A stretch of 64,000 nucleotides of DNA from positions 147,427,121 through 147,491,120 of the forward strand of contig NC_133161.1 of NCBI RefSeq assembly GCF_040802235.1, written 5' to 3'. How positions within the stretch are numbered: the first letter of the stretch is position 1; each line of letters begins with the position of its first letter. The DNA comes from Manis javanica (taxonomy: Eukaryota > Chordata > Mammalia > Pholidota > Manidae). The notes beneath the pieces were generated by a model. It was not told the origin of the DNA. It did no database searches and saw only the letters and a program-made list of their open reading frames with translations. The position numbers and the translations under genes are program-made. This document shows, piece by piece, positions 42,906 through 53,819 of this stretch.

Positions 42906-44204
42906 GAGGCCAGTAGCTTGCACAGGACTTTGACCATTTGGTTCAGGCATCAAACGCTCAGCACCAAATGAGCATCATTACCCTCTGCCCGGCGGGTCTC
43001 GTCAGAGGAGCAGGGTTAAGGTTCATGCCCACCTGCCGGCCACTGTGCCTGAGGCCAGTCAAAACTTGGCCCTGTCTGGGCCGTCTGCAGGCTTGGGGAT
43101 AGATCAGTGTCATAGTGGGAAGTTTTTCAAAGCCACTGGGATTCAGGGTTCTGTTGCAGCTCCATGGGAAGTGGAGGGGAAGGGTGACAGTGCCACACAT
43201 GAATCACACATGGAGGGTGCTGAGCATCGGTCTCACCAAGACCAAAATGCCCCTCATCTTTGATCTTCCCTTCTGGCTGTGCCGTTCCCTGCAGCCACTG
43301 GTCCCAGGGACATCGCCAAAGCCGTATGGCCGCCCTCTAAATTGGCCGTTCTTGATGCAGAATAGAAAAAGGAGGGGGCTGGGGGCAGAGAGAAAAAGAA
43401 AGATAAATGGAGGGGAGGGGATTAGGGAAGATGAAAGAGGGAGATGAGAGAAGCAAGATCTTTCACAGACTTCTGTTCCACAGACCGCCGGGGCCCCTGG
43501 ACTTGGTGAGGCTTAGTTGCAGAACTTTCCGGTATGCTCACTGTGTGGCTGTCACAGACTGAAGTCTCTTCTCCCTAAGAAGTGGGAGTGGGGGAGGCCC
43601 AGGACCTCCCAGAGGGGAGACCAGAGGTGGGGGCCTGCCCAAGCTGCCACGTCAGAGAGGGGAAACACAGTGGGCGGGCAGGGGGTGCTGGGCAGGTCCC
43701 CAGACCCAGCTGCGTGCTGAGCCCAAACAGCCACAGCAGCGGGCATGCAGTGCTGACACGCAGGCGGCTTCCAGCCCAGCTGTGAATCTGGAAAAAGACG
43801 AGGCCTATAAAACAACTTGCTGTGGATGCCACTGAAAGGGCAAATGTCACCCTCACCACCGCCTGGGCAGTTAGGGTCCCACTGGGCCTCTGTGGGGTCA
43901 GAGGGTCAGGGGTCAGAGGGTCAGAGCCAGCAGCTGCATTAAGGGTGGGGCAGAAGAAGGGGCGACACAAGAAAGACGTGTGAGTCCCAAGTCACCCCTT
44001 GGTGGGGGAGGCAGGGGTTCTGCTCTAAGGGGGAGCTCTAATTTCACACCCAAGGAAGACGGGCTTGGACAGACACAGCTAAAGAGATTTCCAGTTGTCC
44101 TGTCCTTAAAATCAGCAGGTAGATTTCTCCAGAACAAGCCACCAACAGCTCAGTTTTCTTTGGAGACTGAGCCCAACGAGGAAACCTGCTCAACCCGCAA
44201 AATG
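42906..44204. other. Unassigned; purine tract and nuclear-receptor half-sites
   Basis: 43362-43458 is an almost pure A/G tract. 43895-43923 holds four GGGTCA words. Otherwise unique GC-rich DNA with unrecognisable open frames. Confidence 0.5.
43895..43923. promoter_or_regulatory. Four GGGTCA half-sites (DR2-DR1-DR2)
   Basis: GGGTCA at 43895, 43903, 43910 and 43918, with spacers of 2, 1 and 2 bases. RGGTCA direct repeats with 1- or 2-bp spacing are bound by RXR, RAR, COUP-TF and PPAR dimers. The array could also just be a small tandem repeat of ggtcaga. Confidence 0.45.
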
Positions 44205-44480
44205 ATCAGACTTGTCAAAATATGATCATTTTGTTCCTTATTATAAATGAAAAGAAGATATGATTTAAGTGTCATCCTCTGGGCGTGTGAGCTGGATTCC
44301 TACAAATCAATCATCCACAATAAACTCTTTGGAGAGATTTCACTACAAATATGCTGGCAACAATCTCCTTAAACAAAACATAAAAGTATTACTGTCTCTC
44401 TCTCCAACATCAAAATAACTTTAGACATGCATTATCGGGGGGCTGGGGTGACTTTGCTTAACATACATTGTTGACAGTTT
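44205..44480. promoter_or_regulatory. Candidate conserved enhancer island K
   Basis: Repeat-free AT-rich block: 'cttgtcaaaatatgatcattttg', 'gaaaagaagatatgatttaag', 'caaatcaatcatcc', 'ctttgcttaacatacattgttgacag'. A perfect CRE follows at 44494. Confidence 0.5.
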
Positions 44481-44493
44481 TGCGCCTAACAGG

Positions 44494-44501
44494 TGACGTC
44501 A
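44494..44501. promoter_or_regulatory. CRE TGACGTCA
   Basis: Perfect CREB/ATF palindrome in the context ggTGACGTCAgcgc at the GC-rich edge of island K. CpG-containing sites decay fast when methylated, so survival in CpG-poor DNA suggests constraint or youth. Confidence 0.55.
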
Positions 44502-44649
44502 GCGCTGCCTGCCTGCAGGAACCCTCCTGCTTGGCCTCATGTTGGGCACCCCTAGTGAAAGGGGGGAAAGGGGAAGGGAGACGGGGTCCCTGGCCTTTGG
44601 AAATGTGACCCCTGGCACTTCCAAAGTGGGTGCCGTTCTATGGAAGAGT

Positions 44650-44780
44650 GGTGATCAAGTGTCAAGCTACAGGCTGCTGGGGCAGGATTCCGGCTTTGCC
44701 ACCTCCTGACCATGAGATGGGGGCAGATCATTCCTTCAGAGGGGTACAAGTGAGGATAATGGGACAGTAGCATGTAGCTC
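44650..44780 (+). repeat. MIR SINE, plus orientation
   Basis: 'caggctgctggggcaggattccggctttgccacctcctgacc... tacaagtgaggataatggg' is in MIR order. Confidence 0.65.
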
Positions 44781-45239
44781 AGGCTTGGTATGAAGAGTCA
44801 AGAAGGGTGACCTGCCAAAGCCCTTAGAATGGGGTCAGCCCGGGAGGCCTGTTGTCATTACTAGGAGGCCAGCAGTGTCCTGTCCCAAGGGAAGGGCCAT
44901 GGGGCAACGCCGTGCTTTCTCCGCGGACCGTTCTGTATCAGCGTGGATGCCTCCACTCTGTTCTCTCCAGAGAACTAGACTTGCAGAACATGACGGGGGG
45001 CCCGATGCCACATAGTTTTAAACCCCCATCTTGCCCTGAGGTGCCAGCATCCTTCTGTGTTAGAAAGAAGACCACCACGTGGGGCAGGCAGTGAGGGGCT
45101 CAGAGGTTTTCCCCAAAGGAGGATTTGCCAGCTGAGCCCCGGGTTCTCTGTTGCCCGCCTCCCCACCCAACCCAGCAGCATCCTGTCCCTGCCACATTCC
45201 CGAGCGCTCCAGTCTGCCCGCATGTTAACAACCCTGTAC
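44781..45239. other. Unassigned unique sequence
   Basis: Nothing supportable on either strand. Confidence 0.5.
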
Positions 45240-45500
45240 CTCAGTCGAGATAGAGTCTGAGAAGTTTAATATCATGTCAAATGAGAGAGCCAATAAGACT
45301 TGACATTATTAATATGATGTCAAGGGGTTTTTTTCCCAACTGCTTAGGGAAAAAACATTGTGTCCCATTAAGTGTGGCTCCCTGCACTGAGAAATATTAA
45401 GTGACTTTTCAATGACTACCTGCTGGAACTATTAGTTTTTCTTTATAAGCGTGGATGCTGTCGATTCTGAGCGGCCCGTTTGAGAACGTTTTATGAGGAT
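45240..45500. promoter_or_regulatory. Candidate conserved enhancer island L
   Basis: Repeat-free AT-rich block with repeated TALE-type TGACAT/ATGTCA words (45267-45323), 'gcttagggaaaaaac', 'cccattaagtgtggc' and 'gagaaatattaagtgac'. Constrained-looking sequence may extend to about 45610. Confidence 0.55.
45267..45323. promoter_or_regulatory. TALE-type motif array (TGTCA words)
   Basis: TAATATCATGTCAA (45267-45280) recurs as TAATATGATGTCAA (45310-45323) with one mismatch. The second copy is also the right arm of an imperfect palindrome whose left arm is TTGACATTAT (45300-45309). MEIS/TGIF/PKNOX proteins bind TGACA/TGTCA. Confidence 0.5.
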
Positions 45501-47429
45501 GCTGGATGAGCCCGCGCAACCAGAGAAGCTTTTAGGTCTCCCTGGGATCTGCCTTTAAGTGGGGCTTGTATGGAAATGGGGATATGAATTATCAAAAGGC
45601 CCAAGCACGTTTGGCCGCGTGAGCATGAGCTCTTGCGCTCCCTCTGTTCATCTGTCCCCAAAAGGCTGCAGGTGCCGCTCAGGACCATTTGGTGCGGACT
45701 TAAAAACAAGGCCAGAGCCCCAGAAAGTGGGAGAAAGAGGGCCTCCTGCCCTACCCTGCTACGCCTACTCCAGCGGCCAGCAGGCCCTCAGTGGGCACAA
45801 GCTCTGTGGGGGCCCCGTGCCTGCCTGGTGAGGGGCTGGGCGTGAGGGCCGACAGCCGCTCCAGCCTCCGCTCACGCCTGGCGTCTGGGAAGGAGGCTGC
45901 AGGGAGCTGCAGGGGGGCCTCCGTTTCCCTTGGCCCCAGTCCAGGGTCACCTCCCAGCACGTGGCTTTCCATGCCGGATTCCCTTCCCGGGAAGAGGTCA
46001 GGCCTGTTGAAAAGCTGGCGTGACTCATGTCTGAGCTGGGAGGTGCTGCACACAGGCCTGGCTTCTCAGGAGTAGCGGAGAAGAAAGTTCTGGGGGCTCA
46101 GATCTGGGCGTCCAAACACTTTCTAGCATCTGGCCTGAGACCCTCTCACAGCCACAGTGATTTTCTTCCCTTTTTTCCTGAGGTCAGGGGTAACAGAAAG
46201 GAACTGCTACTGTCATTTATGCTGTAAGGACACATTCCCCACTCCCCTTCCCTGGCCCATGGCCTGATCTCCCAATCCCGGGCTCCCAAGGGGAGGGGAG
46301 GGCTCTTGGGCTGCCAAAGCCCAACTAACACCTGTTCCCCCAATGGCTCGGAAATCCGTATTTCTCCTAAGCTTCCCTGAGCCCAGAGAAGCAGATTCCA
46401 TAGCAAACCCCTCAATTCCCACCCCACACCCACACTATTTGGTGGCTCCCCCCCCATCTCACGGCCTTCACTGTGGGGTGTCTTTCATCTTTCTTAGTGG
46501 TGACAACTTTTTAGGGAAAGTACCTGTGTTTCCATTCCTAGGAACCCAGGGGGCTGGCTAGAGAGACGGCTGAAGGCTGATTCCTCCTTACAGAGGGCTG
46601 CAGGGTTTATCACAGGGTCATGTTCCTTCCACGAGATCAAAAGAAAGGCCTGGGCAGCAAACAGAGCGGTCCTTATTTGTACTCTTCTGCTGTTCCAGTC
46701 GACATGCCCTTCGCCCCCACCGCCCTGCACCATCTGGGGCCCCCTGACCCCTGGAGCTCGCAGGCAGAAGGCAGCTTGTGCTTCTTACATTTCACCCAGC
46801 CCTTGGGAGACCCCTGGAGAGGAAGGCCTGGGGGGAGCCCTCCTGGCACCTGAGGACCCCCACACAGACAGCGGCTGCCAGCAGAGGTGGGGGGAAATCC
46901 ATCTGTGGAGCCCTCCCCTCCCCTTGGGAGCTCAGGATTGGGAGACCGGGCCGCGGGCCAAGGAAGAGAAGTGGGGAATTTATCTTCACAGCATAAATGA
47001 TGGTAGCAGTTCCTTTCTGTTCCCACTGACCTCAGAACAAAAGGGAAGAAAAGTGCTGTTTGTGGAAGGGACTTAGGGCAGATGCTAGAAAATCTCCCGA
47101 CTCACAAGATGGTAGCCTTGATGAGGCCGGGGAACCTCCCCACTGCCGCTGGTCCCTGTACTCGGAGCCCTTTGCACGGCCTCAGCTTCCATCTGACAGC
47201 GCCTGACTCGCCCCTCTCCTTCCCTAGGACATGATCTAAGGGGTTCAAAGAGCAGAGCTGGGGGTCTTAGGTGACAACATCAAGAAGATAAGAAAGAGGT
47301 AAGTGGACCTTGGATAAGGAACGAAATAGAAGTGGGGTTACCGTGGCGATAGTGGGGTATTATAGACCGGCTAGGAGGCTGGAAACAAGAGCCTCCACAC
47401 AATGGGGCAGGAGCAAATTCATCTCCACC
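45501..47429. other. Unassigned GC-rich sequence
   Basis: After the tail of island L, the sequence is GC-rich and unique with overlapping unrecognisable frames on both strands. No repeat or gene supported. Confidence 0.5.
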
Positions 47430-47690
47430 CTCTAGGCTTTCAAGTCACCCTCACTTAAATGGGGAAAGTAAGAGCTGCCCAGCTCCACATTTAGAATTGT
47501 TGTTATGAACAAGTGAGATGACAAATACAAACATCTTGGGGGAAAAGAGGTTAATAACTTTTAAAAATATGGGGCATTAATACTCTTATTAGCCCAACTT
47601 TCTAACCAGAGGTAGAATAGAGGTGCTGGGGTGGTAGAGTGAGATGATATTTGAGGTCCCTTCCAGCTCTAAGAGTCTATGGACATACAC
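47430..47690 (+). repeat. MIR-related SINE(s), plus orientation
   Basis: 'ctcacttaaatggggaaagtaagagctg' resembles a MIR core. 'tttgaggtcccttccagctctaagagtctatgg' (47651-47683) is the common end of another ancient SINE/LINE family. Probably two fragments. Confidence 0.5.
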
Positions 47691-47799
47691 TCATCTGTCC
47701 CCCTGTAGGTTTCCCCTGACCCACCCTTCGTTTGCAGCAGGGCAAGGTAGCAGAGTATAAGAACTGGCAACTGTCCGTATACTGAGAAGGAAGACTGGC

Positions 47800-48145
47800 A
47801 TTAGGGACACATGCTACAGCACGCATGAGCCTTGAGGACATCGTGCTAAGTGAAATCACTGGTCACAAAAGAGAAATACAGCGTGCTTCCACTGATGTGA
47901 GGTCCCTAGGGTAGTCAGCTTCATAGGGACAGAAAAAAGAACGCTGGGTGCCCAGGGCTCGGGGTGAGAGGTGTAGGGAGTCAATGTTCAGTGGGTCCAG
48001 TTTTACTTTGGGACCATGAGCAGATTCTGAGGATGGATGGGGGTGAGGGGAGAACAGCAGTGTGGATATCCTCGGTGCCATGCAACTGGACACTTTAAAA
48101 AGTCTGTGTTCCATATACTTCACCACAGTAAAAGCACACACAAAA
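47800..48145 (+). mobile_element. L1 LINE 3' end, plus orientation
   Basis: 'catgagccttgaggacatcgtgctaagtgaaatcactggtcacaaaag', 'tgcttccactgatgtgagg', 'ggtgcccagggctcgggg', 'ccatatacttcaccacagtaaaagcacac' are the end of ORF2 plus 3' UTR of an old L1, ending in an A-rich tail. Confidence 0.9.
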
Positions 48146-48149
48146 ACTG

Positions 48150-48235
48150 GCACTGAGTTACACGACTATTAAGTAATGAATCCGATTCAAACTTAGGTCT
48201 AAGAACAAGCCTAGTAACATGTACTGCAGCCCAGG
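48150..48235 (-). repeat. MIR fragment, minus orientation
   Basis: 'gagttacacgactattaagtaatgaatccgattcaaacttaggtctaag' is a decayed reversed MIR. Confidence 0.6.
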
Positions 48236-48719
48236 GACCTGCCACCGTCCCTCTGTGAGCTGGGAAAGCTGCCCTCCTTGCTGTCCCACTGTGGCAGCAG
48301 CAAGGCCGAGTTCACCACTGGTGCGGGGCTGTCATCAGTACCCCTAGGTGCACCCCACAAAATCTGGGGTTCTGAGAAAGCACGGGGGCTGCACGATCAC
48401 AGCTGGGCTATCCCCACACCACCCTGGGCCCAGCAGTGGGGGCCTTCCTCCAAAGGGAAAGGGGGGAATTGTTTCTCACTCCCTCTTGCTGCAGCTCAAC
48501 CTTCCTTCACCTTCCTGCTTTAATGTCTTAATCAAGTGGCAGATGAGAGGAACTGATCCATGCAAAGGACAGAAGGTTCGACAAGATGTGCGGAGCCCGC
48601 TGCGGCTCTCATCCCCCAGCCCGGACTCACCTCCCCACCGAAGAGAAAGGCAGGGGAGGCAGAAAAAGAAAGAAAGAGGTGAGAGAGAGATTTTGTACCC
48701 TTAAGCCTCCACTGCCGCA
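48236..48719. other. Unassigned unique sequence
   Basis: A short purine tract lies at 48640-48690. No gene or repeat supported. Confidence 0.5.
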
Positions 48720-48960
48720 GTTCAAAAGACCAATCTTTACTGAAAATAAATTTAAAGGAGAATTTTTTATGTATATTACAGTCTCTGGTGGTAGACAAGA
48801 GCGCTGCCGGCGGTATATGGAGTTATGCAAAGCCGAAGTGGGATTACTTAAAAGTGTCTGTAGTGCTTTGATTAACTGGTGTGTATTTTCTTTTTTATAT
48901 GACACAATCACAGGCCTACATTGATAAAATCTTGCTATTATTGTTTGACACTTGAATCTC
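48720..48960. promoter_or_regulatory. Candidate conserved enhancer island M
   Basis: Repeat-free AT-rich block with a TCF/LEF-like CTTTGATT (48866-48873), ttatgcaaag (48824), 'gacacaatcacagg', 'cattgataaaatc' and 'tttgacacttgaatc'. A splice-acceptor-like 'ttttttatgtatattacag' ends at 48781, but no exon can be recognised after it, so an enhancer is the simpler reading. Confidence 0.5.
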
Positions 48961-49358
48961 CCTTTTTCCTATGAGTTGGAAGGGTGCTTTGTTCAGTCTG
49001 GGGCAAGGGGCAGAGGCTCAGGATGGTCCCAAAAGGGATGAGATGCAGACATGCCCATGCCACATCTTTTTTCATGCAATTCATAAAAGCTCTGGGACCT
49101 ATCAGAGAGAGCTAAGAACTCGGAGACCAGACATGGTGACTCAAGGACTTGGCCATGGGCCTGGGCTATAAAAGCGCCCAAACTACTTTCTGAAGTTCCC
49201 TGTGCCTGTCTGGAAAATATTCCCCCACTAATACATCCTCTGGGAATGGGGCTGCTTGCTGGTTATTAAGCTGCAAGCACACCTTTCTATATTTGGCTTC
49301 GGGATGCCGGGCTGGGACTCTGCCAACTGCGTGTCCCCTTGGACAGCTGGCTCCTGTT
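48961..49358. other. Unassigned unique sequence
   Basis: Nothing supportable. Confidence 0.5.
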
Positions 49359-49379
49359 GGCTGCCAGTAGGGGGAGCTA
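49359..49379 (+). promoter_or_regulatory. CTCF-like motif
   Basis: ccagtagggggagct (49364-49378) fits the CTCF core CCASYAGRKGGCRSY with one mismatch (A for C at position 12). Orientation plus. Single-mismatch matches occur by chance, so binding needs data. Confidence 0.4.
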
Positions 49380-50729
49380 GACCGAGACCGGAAAGATTTG
49401 CTGCCTCCTATTTCGTTTCGGCCCAGTGTCAGCCCAGCACGCGGCCCCTTTGCCCAGCGGCAGGAGTTGTTTCCAGCCTCCAGCCTCATTTGGCTCTCCC
49501 AGCACCAGCCTCCCTGCACCCCCTCGGAGGCCCCAGTGCCAGCTAGGAGGAGCTCTTCCTTGGAAGTCCACGTCCAGCTCTGCTGAGCCCCCTCTCTGAA
49601 CTCCTAAGACACTGGCAGCAGTGGGTCACCCTGCGCTCCGAGCCTTGGGCCCTTCGTTGGAGCAGGTGCATCAATTGCACTCCCTCCTTGAAGGCCTCAA
49701 CTCAGCTCTGCAGGGTTCCCCCTGGGAACTTTGATGTTCTGATAGCCCCCAGCTCTCCTCTTTGTTCACCCAGACCTAGGCAATACCTGCTTGCCTCCGT
49801 TGAACCAATCCCCGGTGTAAAACCATTTCTGTAGAAAGGCCTAGCATGGTTTCTGACGGGACCCCAGCCACACAAGCACCTTGAAACACACGTGTCCTGA
49901 GCACTCCGGGTCGCGTTCTCCCTGGTGCCCGAGGCAACGATGATGCAGACCAGGGCTTGGGCGTGGCTGGGCCACAACCTGAGGCTCACAGAACCGCAGA
50001 GGAGAGGCCCGTGGAGAATACTTCTGAGGATGGCTCAGCCGCCTGTGGTCAGAACCCTCAGCACCACCAGGAAGGGGCTGAGGAGGGGCTGCCCTGTGCG
50101 GTGAGGCGGGGGAAACCCGCCCAGTCCTGTGCTTTGGGGCCCTTCCTGCCGGAAGGCGGGCACAGGCCAGGGCATGTCTGGTTTGTGTGTAGAACGGCTC
50201 AGCAGCTGTTCTCCGGGCCGGCTGTCCCCACCTGAGCCTCCTGCCATCCCTCTGTGGAGCTCGCAAGGACAAACTCAGAGATGTTTTTCTGTCTAATTTC
50301 CAGAGACCTCTCAGGCCCCAGACCGACTCTCCCAGCTCCAATACCCTGGCTTCATACACTCACGCCCTCACACACTGCCCACGGGGGCCCGTCTGAAGCC
50401 TGGGCAGAGAGTCCCATGCCCACCCACTCTGGCCCATCATCCTCTTCCACTGGTGTCTAAAGTAGGAGCAAAGTCTCCATCATCATTCATCCCAGGCAGG
50501 TGTCTGACGACGGCTCAGACACCAGGCTCCTGGGTCCACAGCCACGGCCACTCTGCCCCCCTGGCTGCCCTGGCACCAACCTGGGGCTTTCAGGGGTCAG
50601 TTCATTTCCCTTCTGCCTGAATTTCATCCACACTTAGTAAGGAGGCCTCTGTTCTTGAAGCAAACCTATGCCATTCCTCTAGCACTGAGCTACACTGTCA
50701 TCTGGTTCCTGCAGGCAGACCTCCTTCAG
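49380..50729. other. Unassigned GC-rich sequence
   Basis: Open frames up to 172 codons (minus, 49841-50359) are unrecognisable and overlapped by frames on the other strand. No repeat supported. Confidence 0.5.
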
Positions 50730-50935
50730 CAGAGACAAGTTAGAAGGCTGGCTTCTTACGAGCTGTGTGACTTTCAGCAAATGAATCGTGCTCTGAGTTG
50801 CTAGCTTTCTCTCTTGGAATTCCAGGTGAAGACCGTCTGTTTCACAGGGTTATTGTGAGGGTCAAATGTGATAATATATGTGAATGCATTTTGTGCACAG
50901 TGAAGTCCTATACAAATGGGAGGGAATATTATTGC
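50730..50935 (+). repeat. MIR SINE, plus orientation
   Basis: 'ggcttcttacgagctgtgtgactttcagcaaatgaatcg... gtttcacagggttattgtgagggtcaaatgtgataatatatgtgaatgc' is in MIR order. Confidence 0.85.
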
Positions 50936-51489
50936 AACAGTTGCTGTCCAAGCCACTTGCTACATTATTATTATCTAAGCCCTCCTTCTGGTGGCTTTAA
51001 ACTCATTTCTTCCTGCTCTGTCTGGCTGGGTAATGGCTGTAGATTTCTCCCTGGGGCTCTAGCTGCACAGACAGCAGAGGGCTGAGGCAGCCATGTGTCT
51101 CCAGTCCCCATTCTCAGAAGCCCCTCCAGGCCTCTGGCCTGCCCAGCTCCCCAGTGCGTGGCGCAGGCTGTCCCTGGGGGGCCATACTTTCAGGCCTATC
51201 CAGTTCCAGCTGTGGAGTCTCCTCGGGCCAGGCTGGCAGGAGCCCAACTGGCGTCTGCATGAATCATAACCGCCTGTGGCCCATTATGCAGGTCAGGGTG
51301 GCCGCCAGAGGAGGCCAGGGCCCTGACCTCAGAGGGCCCTGGATTATTTATCGCCTTTGGCTTCATGGGCTAATTTGGGCCTCTGCCCAGCCCTGGGGAA
51401 ATGGTTTCACCCCCCTTCCTTCCTCAAGGACAATGCCACGCTTCATGTTCTCCTTCATAGGAATAAATGATGGGGAGGGACAAAAAAAA
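50936..51489. other. Unassigned; possible small element 51255-51385
   Basis: 'catgaatcataaccgcctgtggcccattatgcagg' and 'ctggattatttatcgcctttgg' are conserved-looking but short and GC-mixed. Confidence 0.35.
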
Positions 51490-51600
51490 AATGTAAGCAT
51501 GCCCATGTACTAGGTCCTGTTCTAAAATCTGCAGTTATAAACAAGGGCCCAAGGGCCTTACAAGGGGAATGAAAATCATCGCCTACGGGGACAGTGCTAG
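51490..51600 (-). repeat. L2 3' fragment, minus orientation
   Basis: 'catgtactaggtcctgttctaaaatctgcagttataaacaagggcccaagggcctt' resembles a reversed L2 3' end. Confidence 0.55.
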
Positions 51601-51709
51601 ACCCTTACAATCAGTCCAGTACCAGTCTGGGGGGCCGTCACTGTTGAGGAGGCCTAAGGGGGGTAAGAGTAATAGGAATACTACTTAGGGAACATGCATT
51701 TTTCCTTCT

Positions 51710-52175
51710 TTTTCAACACAGGCTTTGCCAAAAATTAGAAAACAGATAAGTAAAAGGAAGAAAAAAATCACCCATAATCCCTACCTGAGGATAAACACTG
51801 CTTACAGGTTGATGTATGTCCTTCTAGACATTTTTTGATGCATATATTTATATTCATACAATTTTAATAAAAATCCAATTATTCTGGGTGTACTATTTTA
51901 TAACCTACTTTTTTCACTTAATTTCCTATGTCAATAGATATATATATCTTCATTATTTTTAATGACTACTAAGTATTCTATTGTATGAATATAAAAAATA
52001 ACATGTAATTTTTTTCGCCAGTCCTCTATTACTGGACCCCCCAGGGATTTCCAGGTTTGTGCAGTCTTAAACAACGCTGCACTGAACATCCTGGCACTTA
52101 CCTCTTCATGTATACGTGCAACTGTTTCTTTAGGATCAATTTCTAGAAACAAAATTATTAAGTCAAAGGGTTAAC
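51710..52175 (-). mobile_element. L1 LINE 3' region, minus orientation
   Basis: AT-rich antisense L1: 'cctacttttttcacttaatttcctatg', 'aagtattctattgtatgaatat', 'gtcttaaacaacgctgcactgaacatcctggc', 'ctttaggatcaatttctagaaacaaaattattaagtcaaaggg'. Confidence 0.85.
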
Positions 52176-52375
52176 ATATTCCTAAGGTGTTTATTATGCT
52201 CTGTCTAATCCCCCTTAATTTATGCACCAAGGCACACTCACAACCAAGAAGAGAATATAAAATTTTAAATTGGGCTCTGGAGGCAGGGAGAAATGTGGAC
52301 TGTGCGAGAGGCACAGGGCCCAATCTGGAACCAAGGAAAGCAGGTAGAGAGCATAGAGGTGGGGTCTGAACAATT

Positions 52376-52640
52376 CATTCCTTGATTCAACCAACACTTA
52401 TTTAACACCGACTGCGCCAGGCACTGCGCTCCGCTCTGAGGTACAAAGACAAAAAGACCTTTCAGAAACCCCCCAAGAATGGACTTAGAAGGGCTACAGG
52501 TCTGCATTACACAGAACATTGGTGATGGAGAATGGAAAGTACTAGAGACGTGCCTAACAGTGGTGGGCACTGACAGCCCAGCTGAGCAGCAGGACAAGGG
52601 CCTGGTTCTGACAGGCCATGGAGTGATGCTCAGGGGTTGA
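52376..52640 (-). repeat. L2 LINE 3' end, minus orientation
   Basis: 'cattccttgattcaaccaacacttatttaacaccgactgcgccaggcactgcgctccgctctgaggtac' is a clear reversed L2 end. Confidence 0.8.
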
Positions 52641-52654
52641 GTATGAGGCCCTGC

Positions 52655-52855
52655 ATCACAAGTACCTGGACCGCAATCCTGGTCCAGCCACCGTCCAGCC
52701 ATAGGACCCCCACAAGCGATTTAACTTTGAGAGTCTCATTTCTTCAACTATAGTACAGGGACTATAATCGCCACCTCATTTGGCTGTTGTGAAGGTAAAA
52801 GAAGCTAAGATGTTAGAGGCTTAGCGTGAAGTACGTGCTCCGTGACCACCAGCCA
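52655..52855 (+). repeat. MIR SINE, plus orientation
   Basis: 'acaagcgatttaactttgagagtctcatttcttcaactatagtacaggg' and 'catttggctgttgtgaaggtaaaagaagc' follow MIR order. Confidence 0.8.
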
Positions 52856-53819
52856 TCATTCCTGTGTTGAAAGGAGGTGGAGAGCAGCTTGGTGCAGGTC
52901 TGAGAATATGTGATGGTTCCACATCCTCGGCCCTGGGAGGCTCTGGCCTGCCCACACTCTCCGCACACCTGTGGGCCCCTTTCTTGGAGACCTCATGAGG
53001 CTTGATGGGTGGTCTGGCTGGCTCTCTGAGAAGGCAAAAAAGCAAAAGGAAATAAAGCTGAAGAAAAAAAATGATAACACCCCACGCCCTGTGTGACCCA
53101 AGTACCCCAGGCCGGGTCACCACTATTCCACCGCAACACCCCTCATGGCGCCCCCGCCGCCATCTCCGCGGGGCTCCTGGCCAAGCTCGCCACGGCCTCT
53201 CCAGAAGCTTCAAGCCTTTCATGCACAGGGGCAGCCAGGCATCCCTGCAGGCCTCTGGTTTGCCTCTTTGTCCAGCGACTACCTGTCAGTCTCCCTCTGT
53301 GTTGCTTCTACGAAACGACTTGGAGATGTGACACCTCGGTGCATCGATTCCATCTGAGCTTGCCCTGACAGGCCCCCCAGGTCCTGAATCGCCAGGGCTG
53401 AGTCCTGGCCAGGCGTGAGCGGTGGGGGTCCCTCCCCACCTGGCTGGGCTCCAGGTCGACCTCACTGTCAAAGCCAACTCCAGGCTTTCCCAGGGACCAG
53501 GCTAGTTTTGCCATCTATGGCTGACTTCTCAAGGAAGAGGGTGATTTTTTGCTCCCCATCCATCCAGGTGTTTAGCAAATATGTCCAGGTCAAATCCAGT
53601 GGTAGCAGGAGGCTCAGAAGAGGCCTGAAGTCAGTGTCACAAATCTGGGTCCCAATGCAGGCTGTCCACCAATTTCCCTGTGGCCCTTAAAATAGCAGCT
53701 AACCTCTTTTGGGTGGACAAACTGCAGACATCTCTGCTCCACGGGTGAGGTGGTACATACAGCAGTCACGGAAGTTAACATAAAAGGGGAGATCTTCAAG
53801 ACTGTCGGGTTGAACTGTA
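52856..53819. other. Unassigned unique sequence
   Basis: Open frames on both strands without domains. No repeat supported. Confidence 0.5.
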
